Origin: Pseudomonadota bacterium
Lineage (GTDB): Bacteria > Desulfobacterota > Desulfarculia > Desulfarculales > Desulfarculaceae
DNA length: 48,490 bases
NCBI GenBank assembly: GCA_018902755.1
Contig: JAHIQI010000065.1
Span: 1 to 48,490, forward strand
Reading direction: 5' to 3'
Shown piece after piece: positions 42,121 to 48,490 of this stretch; within the stretch, counting starts at the first letter, position 1, and every line of letters starts with the position of its first letter. The translations under genes and the position numbers were made by a program. The notes under the pieces are model-generated. The model did no database searches. It was given only the letters and a program-made list of their open reading frames with translations, and had not been told where the DNA came from.

Positions 42121-42899
42121 TCTGGTGGCCGGTAGGGCTGGCCGGGCTGGGAGCCCTGGCCTTCAGCGCCCGCTACCACTGGTGGCGGAGCCGCCAACCG
42201 GGCTCGCCGGTGCTCATGTACCACCAGATTGTCCAGGAATTGGACGGCACCCCCCTGCCCAAGCTCAGGGTTCCGCCCCGGGCCTTTGCCAACCAGTTGG
42301 ACGCCATGGCCCGCCGGGGCTATGAGGTGACGAGCCTCAAGGACGCCCTGGAGGCGGGCGAGGGAGCCAAGACGGCGGTGCTCACCTTTGACGACGCCTT
42401 CCAGGACTTTGCCGCCAACGCCTGGCCGCTGGTCCAGGCCAGGGGCATGGGGGCCACGGTGTTCGTGGTCACCAGTCAGATAGGGGGCAGCAACGTGTGG
42501 GACCAGGGCAAGGGCATCCCCTCGGTTCCCCTGCTGGACGCCGGGCAAATCAAGGAGTTGGCCGCCCAGGGGGTGGAGTTCGGGGGCCACGGCCACCAGC
42601 ACCGCGACCTGACCTCCCTGAGCCCCGATGAGTTGGCCCGGGACTTGGCCGCCTGCCAGGAGACCCTGAGCGAACTCTTGGGCAAACCCGCCCGCAGCTT
42701 CGCCTACCCCTACGGCCTGTTCAACGATCAGGTGAAGCTGGCGGTGGCCGGGGCGGGCTTCAGCGCGGCCTGCTCCACCCGGCCGGGCATGCTGGCCGGT
42801 AGCACCGATCCCCTGGCCATTCCCCGCATCATCGTCAAGCGCTCGGACCAAGCTCTCGATTTTTCGCTCAAGCTCACCCGGACCAAGAGCCGTTGGTAG
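42117..42899 (+). CDS. Polysaccharide deacetylase (NodB domain)
   Basis: 260 residues with a GTG start overlapping the previous stop. An N-terminal hydrophobic segment (residues 2-18) may anchor it. VLMYHQIV at 33-40 precedes the NodB domain: TFDDAF at 90-95 holds the catalytic and metal Asp residues, GGHGHQH at 156-162 provides the His-x3-His metal pair, and FAYPYGLFND is motif 3. It removes N- or O-acetyl groups from a glycan. The gene order GT4-deacetylase-WaaE-like GT2 suggests modification of core sugars. A large open frame starting at 41043 in this frame is a shadow of the GT4. Confidence 0.92.
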   Translation: MIWWPVGLAGLGALAFSARYHWWRSRQPGSPVLMYHQIVQELDGTPLPKLRVPPRAFANQLDAMARRGYEVTSLKDALEAGEGAKTAVLTFDDAFQDFAANAWPLVQARGMGATVFVVTSQIGGSNVWDQGKGIPSVPLLDAGQIKELAAQGVEFGGHGHQHRDLTSLSPDELARDLAACQETLSELLGKPARSFAYPYGLFNDQVKLAVAGAGFSAACSTRPGMLAGSTDPLAIPRIIVKRSDQALDFSLKLTRTKSRW

Positions 42900-42904
42900 G
42901 GGCC

Positions 42905-43678
42905 ATGATCAAGCTTTCCGCCGCCGTAATCGTGCAGAACGAGGAAAAAAACCTGCCCCGCTGGCTGAAGGCGGTGAGCCAGGTGGCCGACGAGATCGTG
43001 GCCGTGGACTCGGGCTCCAGCGACCGCAGCGTGGAGATTTTGCGTCAGGCCGGGGCCAAGGTGGAGTTTCGCGCCTGGACCGGCTACGCCGACCAGCGCA
43101 ACGCCGCCGCCGGCTTGTGCACCGGCGACTGGATATTGATGCTCGACGCCGACGAGGTGCTGGCTCCGGAAAGCATCGCCAGCCTGCGGGGTTTCAAGCA
43201 GGGGCCCGAGCCTGAACACGACATCCTGCTCATGCCTTCCAGGGTGTGGTTTTTCGGCCATTTTATGCGCCATGGGGGCTTTTTCCCGGAGTGGAAGCCC
43301 CGCCTGTACCGTCGGGGGGCGGCCCGTTGGGTGCGCCAGCAGGTGCACGAGCGTTTGGAAGCCCGGGGAAGCACCGGCCGCCTGCCCGGACTCTACGATC
43401 ATTATTCTTACGACACGGTGGAGGACTACCGGTCTCGAGCCCGGGGATATGCCGAGGCCGGGGCCCGGTTCATGCTGGCGGCGGGCAAGCGGTGCGGCTC
43501 CCTGACCGGGCCCACCCACGCCGCCTGGGCCTTTGTGCATAGGTACCTGGTACGCCTGGGCTTTATGGACGGAAAGGCCGGATGGTGGGCCGCCTGGCTG
43601 GAAGGGGTCTACACCCTGGAGAAATACCGCTGCCTGGCCGAGATGATTCGGGATGGAAAATCGGGCCGGGTGGCCTAG
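42905..43678 (+). CDS. Glycosyltransferase family 2, WaaE/KdtX-like
   Basis: 257 residues from the ATG at 42905, with AGGGG just upstream. AAVIVQNEEKNLPRWL at 6-21, VDSGSSDRS at 34-42 and LDADE at 80-84 are the GT2 motifs. HGGFFPEWKPRLYRRG and VHERL are typical of WaaE-type enzymes that add a beta-glucose to core heptose. Last gene of the operon. Confidence 0.9.
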   Translation: MIKLSAAVIVQNEEKNLPRWLKAVSQVADEIVAVDSGSSDRSVEILRQAGAKVEFRAWTGYADQRNAAAGLCTGDWILMLDADEVLAPESIASLRGFKQGPEPEHDILLMPSRVWFFGHFMRHGGFFPEWKPRLYRRGAARWVRQQVHERLEARGSTGRLPGLYDHYSYDTVEDYRSRARGYAEAGARFMLAAGKRCGSLTGPTHAAWAFVHRYLVRLGFMDGKAGWWAAWLEGVYTLEKYRCLAEMIRDGKSGRVA

Positions 43679-43698
43679 GCTACGGATATACTTTAAGC

Positions 43699-43727
43699 TT
43701 GACACCGCCACGGGGTGTATTTAAGGT
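43699..43727 (+). promoter_or_regulatory. Probable sat promoter
   Basis: A perfect TTGACA at 43699-43704 and TAAGGT at 43722-43727 are 17 bp apart. The -10 is weak (three matches). If used, transcription starts near 43735, leaving a leader of about 240 nt before sat. Confidence 0.5.
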
Positions 43728-43734
43728 AGCCAAG

Positions 43735-43976
43735 ACTCTAGTAATGCGTGAGAGAGGGCAAGTCCGGGCCGGCAGAGGGCGGCCGGGGTCTTGTTGGAAG
43801 GGCCTGAGGGCCCCAAGTTTTTGTCCGCTAAAGTGCCAAAAGGCACAAAGTGAACGCCGTTAACAACGCCGGGCCGTTTCCGGTCCGGAGACGAAGGTAA
43901 AGAATAAATTACCCGCCCCTCAAGGCGGGCGTCCCCAGCGGGGGGCGCGGGAACTAGCGTAAGGAGGCTTATACAA
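43735..43976 (+). promoter_or_regulatory. Hairpin-rich sat leader
   Basis: About 240 nt without an open frame. It contains several local hairpins: GGGCC-TGAG-GGCCC near 43800-43813, GTGCC-AAAA-GGCAC at 43833-43846, CCCGCC/GGCGGG at 43912-43929, and a C-run/G-run pair just before the ribosome-binding site. AAGGAGG at 43961-43967 is a full-strength site nine bases before the ATG. No known riboswitch class is recognised. It may control or stabilise the message. Confidence 0.4.
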
Positions 43977-45179
43977 ATGGCACTTATCGAACCTCATGGC
44001 GGTGGAAATCTCAAGCCGCTGTACGTAATGGACGAAGCTCAGCGCGCGGACCTGGCCAAAGAGGCCCTGGGTCTGCCCTCGATCGTCATCAGCTCTGCCG
44101 CGGCCGGCAACGCCGTGATGCTGGGCGGCGGCTACTTCACCCCCCTCGAGGGCTTCATGAGCAAGGCCGACGCCCTGGGCGTGGCCAAAGAGCTCAAGAC
44201 CGCCTCCGGTCTGTTCTGGCCCACCCCGGTGCTGAACATGGTCGAGGACGCCGGCACCATCAAGGCCGGTGACCGCATCGCCCTGCGCGACCCCAACGTG
44301 GCCGGCAACCCGGTCCTGGCCGTCCAGGACGTCAAGGCCGTCGAGACCTTCACCGACGACGAGATGGCCCTGATGACCCAGAAGATCTACCGCACCGACG
44401 ACATGGCTCACCCCGGCGTCAAGGCCTTCAACACCGTGGGCAAGACCTGCATCTCCGGCCCCATCAAGGTCCTGAACTACTCCTACTTCGACAAGGATTT
44501 CCCGGGCACCTTCATGACCGCCTACGAGATCCGCGAGAAGATGGAAAAGCTGGGCTGGTCCAAGGTTGTGGCCTTCCAGACTCGTAACCCCATGCACCGG
44601 GCCCACGAAGAGCTCTGCCGCATGGCTTACAACGACCTGAAGTGCGACGGCATCCTCATCCACATGCTGCTGGGCAAGCTGAAGGCCGGCGATATTCCGG
44701 CTGACGTGCGCGACGCCTGCATCCGCAAGATGGTGGAGCTGTACTTCGAGCCCAACACCGTGCTGGTCTCCGGCTACGGCTTCGACATGCTCTACGCCGG
44801 CCCCCGCGAGGCCGTGCTGCACGCCGTCTTCCGTCAGAACACCGGCTGCACCCACTTGATCGTGGGCCGCGACCACGCAGGCGTGGGCGACTACTACGGC
44901 GGCTTCGACGCCCAGACCATCTTCGACGAAGAGGTGCCCGCCGGCGCCATGAAGATCGAGATCTACCGGGCCGACCACACCGCCTTCTCCAAGGTGCTCA
45001 ACAAGGTCATCATGATGAAGGACGCTCCCGAGGGTCACACCAAGGAAGACTTCGTCCTGCTGTCGGGCACCAAGGTGCGCGAGATGCTGGGCCAGGGCAT
45101 TGCCCCGCCGCCCGAGTTCTCCCGCCCCGAAGTGGCCAAGATCCTCATGGACTACTACCAGATCGTCGACAGCAAGTAG
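43977..45179 (+). CDS. sat: Sulfate adenylyltransferase (ATP sulfurylase)
   Basis: 400 residues, the usual length of the homo-oligomeric prokaryotic enzyme. N-terminal PUA-like part with GGGYFTPLEGFMSKADA; catalytic FQTRNPMHRAHEELCRMA near 200-217 holding the nucleotide-binding Gln, Arg and HxxH-like His residues; and IVGRDHAGVGDYYGGFDA near 295. It forms adenosine phosphosulfate and diphosphate from ATP and sulfate, the first step of dissimilatory sulfate reduction. aprAB and pyrophosphatase genes are not in the window. Single-gene unit with its own leader and terminator; the very regular codon use suggests high expression. Confidence 0.97.
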   Translation: MALIEPHGGGNLKPLYVMDEAQRADLAKEALGLPSIVISSAAAGNAVMLGGGYFTPLEGFMSKADALGVAKELKTASGLFWPTPVLNMVEDAGTIKAGDRIALRDPNVAGNPVLAVQDVKAVETFTDDEMALMTQKIYRTDDMAHPGVKAFNTVGKTCISGPIKVLNYSYFDKDFPGTFMTAYEIREKMEKLGWSKVVAFQTRNPMHRAHEELCRMAYNDLKCDGILIHMLLGKLKAGDIPADVRDACIRKMVELYFEPNTVLVSGYGFDMLYAGPREAVLHAVFRQNTGCTHLIVGRDHAGVGDYYGGFDAQTIFDEEVPAGAMKIEIYRADHTAFSKVLNKVIMMKDAPEGHTKEDFVLLSGTKVREMLGQGIAPPPEFSRPEVAKILMDYYQIVDSK

Positions 45180-45223
45180 TTCATAGCCAACCGGCCCCGG
45201 CCGGTTCGGCAGTCTGATAGTTA

Positions 45224-45263
45224 AGCCCGCCTTCCGCGCCGCGGAGGGCGGGCTTCTTTTTTG
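45224..45263 (+). terminator. Strong Rho-independent terminator of sat
   Basis: A 15-bp stem (AAGCCCGCCTTCCGC and GCGGAGGGCGGGCTT, one G-U pair) with a three-base loop is followed by C and TTTTTT. It lies 45 bp after the sat stop codon. Confidence 0.95.
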
Positions 45264-45333
45264 GCGAGGTTTTCCGGGCGCGCCTCCGATTTTTTGCCCT
45301 GCGTCCTTGCCCCAAGGCCCGCCAGGCCCGAGA

Positions 45334-46521
45334 ATGAAACGACACCCCTTGGCGGAGGAGGACGTGGAAAAGAATTTTCAGGAGCGCTACCAGCTCTACC
45401 GCCGTCTGAGCCGCCGCCTGGCCGCCGTTTTGGAAGTGAACCACATCCTGGAAGCGGTGCGCGCCGAGGCCAAAAAGGTGGTGCCCGAGGCCATGGAGGC
45501 CTGCATCCTGCTTCTGGACCCGGCGGCCACGGCCTACACCCGCCCCATGCAGTGCGACCTGTTCGCCACCCCGCGCAACTGCCTGAGCTGCAAGCGCAAC
45601 CGACCCGCGGTGCAAAAGGCCCTGTCCCAGCAAAAGGCGGTGCTGCTCAACCAGCCCGGCAAAGTCACCCGCCCCGACGGCACGGTGGTGGCCACCGGCC
45701 CCGAGGCGGCCATGCCCATTCTGGTCAAGGGCGAGGCCCTGGCCGTGGGCACGGTGTTGGCCCGGCCCGGCGCGCGCTTCACCCGCCGCGAGCTGTTTCT
45801 GATGCGCGATCTGGCCGACATCGCGGGCAATCAGCTCCTGGGTGCCAAGCTGCACTGGCAGGTGACCCAGGACAAGCTCAAGATCAGCCAGAGCCTTCAG
45901 CAGCTCACCCCCTTCGTGCCCCGGGCGGTGGCCCGCATGGCCCAGGAAGGGCCCCAGGGCCTGGCCCAGGGCAAGCAGCGCCGCCAGGTGGCGGTGCTGT
46001 TTCTGGACATCGAAGGTTACTCCCGGCTCTTTTCCCGCATGCCCGAAGAGGTCAACCAGCTGGTGGAGCGCTTCTTCTCCAGCTTCGTGGACCCCATCCA
46101 CCGCTCCGGCGGGGACATAAACGAGACCGCCGGGGACGGGCTGATGATCATATTCTCCGACGAGGACCCCGCCGCCGGGGCCCGCAAGGCGGTGGAGGCG
46201 GCCTTCGACATTCAGGCCACCGCCTCCATGAACAACCTTTCCCTGGGCCTGGAGTCCGACCCCCTGCGCCTGAACATGGGCATCAACTTGGGCCAAGCCC
46301 TGGTGGGCCCCACCCGCCTGGGCAGCCGCATGACCTACACCGCCAGCGGCCCGGTGACCAACCTGGCCGCCCGCCTGGCCGACATGGCCCAGGGCGGCGA
46401 CATCCTGATAAGCCAGGCGGTGCGGGAGCAGATCAAGGGCCTGTGGCCCACCTACCCCCGGGGCGGGGTGTGCTTCAAGGGCATGGACGAGACGGTGGAG
46501 GTGTGGTCGTTGATGACCTAG
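45334..46521 (+). CDS. GAF-domain class III nucleotide cyclase
   Basis: 395 residues from the ATG at 45334; the frame extends to 45307 and no start has a strong ribosome-binding site. Residues 20-180 look like a GAF domain with a CxxC pair (NCLSCKRN). Residues 215-395 are a class III cyclase: metal Asp in VLFLDIEGYSRL, second Asp in ETAGDGLMIIF, and the transition-state pair in VTNLAARL. The adenine-specifying Lys is replaced by Glu (INETAGD) and the usual Asp by Thr (TYTASG), so substrate choice is uncertain. Cytoplasmic; no membrane helix. Confidence 0.87.
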   Translation: MKRHPLAEEDVEKNFQERYQLYRRLSRRLAAVLEVNHILEAVRAEAKKVVPEAMEACILLLDPAATAYTRPMQCDLFATPRNCLSCKRNRPAVQKALSQQKAVLLNQPGKVTRPDGTVVATGPEAAMPILVKGEALAVGTVLARPGARFTRRELFLMRDLADIAGNQLLGAKLHWQVTQDKLKISQSLQQLTPFVPRAVARMAQEGPQGLAQGKQRRQVAVLFLDIEGYSRLFSRMPEEVNQLVERFFSSFVDPIHRSGGDINETAGDGLMIIFSDEDPAAGARKAVEAAFDIQATASMNNLSLGLESDPLRLNMGINLGQALVGPTRLGSRMTYTASGPVTNLAARLADMAQGGDILISQAVREQIKGLWPTYPRGGVCFKGMDETVEVWSLMT

Positions 46522-46527
46522 CCCGGC

Positions 46528-46932
46528 CTAATTTCCCGTAGTAAAAATTATCTGATAGGGCGCGCAGGGCGTGCCCGGCGCGGCCAGGGCGCGGAAGTTG
46601 CCGTATCCCTCGGTGTTTATGCCCACCGCGTAGGTGACCCCCGGTGCCAGCTTCACCGGCAGGCGGCAGGTGCGCCCGTCCACGAACACCGGCTTGCCCG
46701 CCACCACCGGGAAGGCCCCCAGCTTGGGGTTGGTCACCCAGGACCAGCGGCCGGGCGTCATGTCCTGATTGAAGCTGACCTCGATGTAGGCCAGCTTGGG
46801 GTCCACCCCCTGGGCCCGGTTGGCGGGCACGCTGGCCGTCACCACGCAGGGTTGGGCCTGGGCCACGACGGCGGCCATCAGCAAAAAAAGACTTAGCATG
46901 GCCAGTACCAGGGGCAGGCGCTTGGTTGGCAT
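46528..46932 (-). CDS. Secreted Ig-like (Big_5-type) protein
   Basis: 134 residues. The signal peptide (LPLVLAMLSLFLLMAAVVAQ) is followed by one beta-sandwich domain. Its landmarks, VPANRAQGVDPKLAYIEVSF and NQDM, fit the SbsA Ig-like (Big_5) pattern ('NATGV-x-I-x-V-x-FS-x-x-M'). Three Cys in the mature part may form a disulfide. Probably periplasmic or surface-exposed; function unknown. Downstream of, and perhaps co-transcribed with, the OYE-like gene. Confidence 0.72.
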   Translation of the reverse strand: MPTKRLPLVLAMLSLFLLMAAVVAQAQPCVVTASVPANRAQGVDPKLAYIEVSFNQDMTPGRWSWVTNPKLGAFPVVAGKPVFVDGRTCRLPVKLAPGVTYAVGINTEGYGNFRALAAPGTPCAPYQIIFTTGN

Positions 46933-46944
46933 GGGGCTCTCCTA

Positions 46945-48063
46945 TTAGTCCCTGGTGGCGAAGTGCTCGCGCTTTTCCTTGGGCCACTGGGAACAGAAGA
47001 TGGGTTGCCCCTTGGCCACCCGCGAGAAGCACAGATTGCAAGTGGGCTCACAGGGCACGATTTCCTCGGCCCGGCCCTCCTTGGCCTTTGAGGGCCAAAG
47101 GGGATCGGCCAGGAGCACCCGGGCCAGGCCCACCAGGTCGGCCTTGCCCTCCTTGATGGCCGCCTCGGCCAGGGCCGGGTCCTGCATGCGCCCGGCGGAG
47201 ATCACCGGCACGCTCACCGCCTCCTTGACCGCCGCGGCCAGGGAGAGCATGTAGCCGGGCTGTTTTTCCTGCTCCTGGCGCTCGGGCAAAAAGAACGACT
47301 CATAGGTGCCGCCCATCACCGACAGGTAGGCCAGGCCCGCCTCGGCCAGGCGCGGGGCCGCCTGCACCGCCTCGGCAAGTTGCAGGCCGTCGGGCAGCCA
47401 CTCGTCGGCAAGGAATCGGTAGCCCACCGGGTAGTCCGGGCCCACCGCCTGGCGCACCGCCGCGATCACCTCCAGGGGGAAGCGCAGGCGGTTTTCCAGG
47501 GAGCCGCCGTACTCATCGTCGCGGCGGTTGGTGCGCGGCGAGAGGAACTGGGCCAGCAGATAGCCGGTGCCCCCGTGCAACTCCACCAGGTCGAAACCGG
47601 CCTGGCGCACCCGGCGGGCGGCCTGGGCGAAGGCCTCCACGATCCCGGCGATCTGCTCCAGGGTGAGGGCCTCGGGGACCATCTTCCCCAGGGGCACCGC
47701 CGAGGGGGCCAGGGGGACGCCCTCGCCGTGGGCGAAGCGCCCGGCGTGGTTGATCTGCAAGCCGGCCATTGCCCCGCCCTCCTGGATGGCCTTGGCCAGG
47801 CGGGCCAGGCCCTGGACGAAGCGGTCCTCGTCGATGCGCATGGTGAAGGGCGAGCCCTGCCCCCGTGGGTCGATGGAGGCGTTTTCCACTATGACCATGG
47901 CCGCGCCCGAGGCTCCCATGGCCTGGTAGTGCTCCAGCAGGCGCGGGTTGACCAGGCCGTCGCTGCCCGCATAGCCCAGGAACAGGGGGGCCATGGTGAT
48001 GCGGTTGGCCAGGGAAAGGCCGTTCAGTTCCAGGGGCGAAAACAGGGCGGGATAGGGACTCAT
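46945..48063 (-). CDS. Old Yellow Enzyme-type NADH:flavin oxidoreductase
   Basis: 372 residues forming an FMN-binding TIM barrel: LANRITMAPLFLGYA near the N-terminus, LQINHAGRFAHG in the middle, GFDLVELHGGTGYLLAQFLS and NRRDDEYGGSLENRLRF as the family signature. The last 40 residues hold four Cys (CEPTCNLC, later FCSQ) resembling the 4Fe-4S site of the 2,4-dienoyl-CoA reductase/TMADH group, though spacing differs. The C-terminal FAD/NAD domain of that group is absent, so a separate electron donor is likely. Substrate unknown, probably an enone or enoyl compound. Confidence 0.88.
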   Translation of the reverse strand: MSPYPALFSPLELNGLSLANRITMAPLFLGYAGSDGLVNPRLLEHYQAMGASGAAMVIVENASIDPRGQGSPFTMRIDEDRFVQGLARLAKAIQEGGAMAGLQINHAGRFAHGEGVPLAPSAVPLGKMVPEALTLEQIAGIVEAFAQAARRVRQAGFDLVELHGGTGYLLAQFLSPRTNRRDDEYGGSLENRLRFPLEVIAAVRQAVGPDYPVGYRFLADEWLPDGLQLAEAVQAAPRLAEAGLAYLSVMGGTYESFFLPERQEQEKQPGYMLSLAAAVKEAVSVPVISAGRMQDPALAEAAIKEGKADLVGLARVLLADPLWPSKAKEGRAEEIVPCEPTCNLCFSRVAKGQPIFCSQWPKEKREHFATRD

Positions 48064-48132
48064 GGCATACTCCTCGGTTGCGGGAAGGCGGGGCGGTTCT
48101 CCCGGTGACTTTTGGCGGCGGGGGGAGGCGGC

Positions 48133-48387
48133 TCAGTCCAGCTTGTACACCTCGTCGCCGGGGCGGCAGCGCTCGGGCACCTTGATGCCCACGGTCTGGC
48201 CCCGCCCGGCGGTTTCGATGACCGCGTGCTCCTCTTGCATGGACTCCACGGTGCTCTCGAAATCGGTGGTGAACCCGGCGAAGTGGAGCCTGTCGCCCAC
48301 CGCCAGGCTTGCGCCGGTGACGCGGATGGCGGCCACCATGGGCTTGGCGAAGAACTTGAAGACCTCGCCGACCTTGCTCTCGGACAT
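48133..48387 (-). CDS. EF-Tu domain-2-like small protein
   Basis: 84 residues from the ATG at 48387, with GGGGGA six bases upstream (an ATG at 48414 also opens the frame). A single beta-barrel pattern: VGEVFKFFAKPMVAAIRVTG, VGDRLHFAGFTTDF, and QTVGIKVPERCRPGDEVYKL. This matches small 'translation elongation factor-like' proteins that look like domain 2 of EF-Tu without a GTPase domain. In other bacteria similar folds occur beside U32 peptidases. Upstream of the OYE-like gene by 69 bp, same strand. Confidence 0.75.
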   Translation of the reverse strand: MSESKVGEVFKFFAKPMVAAIRVTGASLAVGDRLHFAGFTTDFESTVESMQEEHAVIETAGRGQTVGIKVPERCRPGDEVYKLD

Positions 48388-48458
48388 CACAGTCCCCCAT
48401 TTATCGGTATTCATTTAACATACCCGCCCCTACCGCATTGTTGTCAAGGGCGGGGTGC

Positions 48459-48490
48459 GCCGCGGCCGGGCAGCGCCGCGGCCGGGCAGC
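48459..48490. repeat. Direct 16-bp repeat at the window edge
   Basis: GCCGCGGCCGGGCAGC occurs twice in a row, at 48459-48474 and 48475-48490, ending at the window boundary. It may continue as a longer tandem array. Nothing else is visible. Confidence 0.85.

Noticed and set aside
41043..42899. 618-codon frame through the GT4 and deacetylase genes
   Set aside because: The first 360 codons are the wrong frame of the GT4; the real deacetylase starts at the overlapping GTG at 42117.
43920..46296. Long minus-strand frames opposite sat and the cyclase
   Set aside because: Antisense shadows with biased composition; the plus-strand genes and terminator explain the region.

Overview
The window looks like chromosome of a GC-rich, Gram-negative sulfate-reducing bacterium, most likely Desulfobacterota and possibly Desulfarculales-like. 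The right half has strongly GC-biased codons and encodes an ATP sulfurylase (sat) of the dissimilatory type, a TRAP transporter, RNase III and other housekeeping genes. The taxonomic call is inference; no rRNA or tRNA gene was seen.

Region 1 (1-25,400) is one large Wzy-type exopolysaccharide/O-antigen locus, read almost entirely on the minus strand. From the promoter end it holds an outer-membrane beta-barrel, a Wza-like export protein, a Wzc-like co-polymerase/BY-kinase, a TPR protein, and a fused sugar-dehydrogenase/acyltransferase. After an IS cluster come a GT2, a Wzy-like polymerase, a second polymerase/ligase-like protein, another GT2, a methyltransferase fused to an initiating phosphoglycosyl transferase, a GT4, a Wzx flippase and a last GT4. 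The inner glycan genes (176-4217, 7511-8590, 11317-13500) are AT-rich and were probably acquired by transfer. Mobile DNA punctuates them: an intact IS5 element with a CTAG duplication exactly at a stop codon; a decayed IS1595 element whose 8-bp duplication contains a start codon; an IS3 element split by an IS110-type element; a small intact IS1595 (IS1016-like) element; and several IS3 fragments, two of them near-identical and inverted at the edges of the AT-rich island.

Region 2 (25,400-33,000): a small secreted Ala/Thr-rich protein diverges from the barrel gene and ends at a strong terminator. A roughly 380-bp AT-rich gap follows, then a 1148-residue membrane protein (PTPS-related/GT-C-like with a TPR tail) and, divergently, a nucleotide-sugar dehydrogenase plus a YfgM-like TPR protein ending at a terminator. 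A small lipoprotein gene follows.

Region 3 (33,000-40,900): a secreted Ntn-hydrolase-like protein, a flavoprotein disulfide reductase overlapping a CNNM-type DUF21/CBS protein, a dctPQM TRAP operon, a small two-helix membrane protein, and rnc. Two copies of a roughly 120-nt element lie in inverted orientation around the small membrane-protein gene (39541-39660 and 40070-40191). They share conserved loops but have compensatory changes in their stems. I do not recognise the family, and it is the most interesting unexplained structure here.

Region 4 (41,000-48,490): a GT4/polysaccharide deacetylase/GT2 operon likely to act on lipid A core or surface glycan; sat behind a hairpin-rich leader of about 240 nt and followed by a strong terminator; a GAF-class III nucleotide cyclase with unusual substrate-specifying residues; a secreted Ig-like protein; an Old-Yellow-Enzyme-type flavoprotein with a Cys cluster; and an EF-Tu-domain-2-like small protein.
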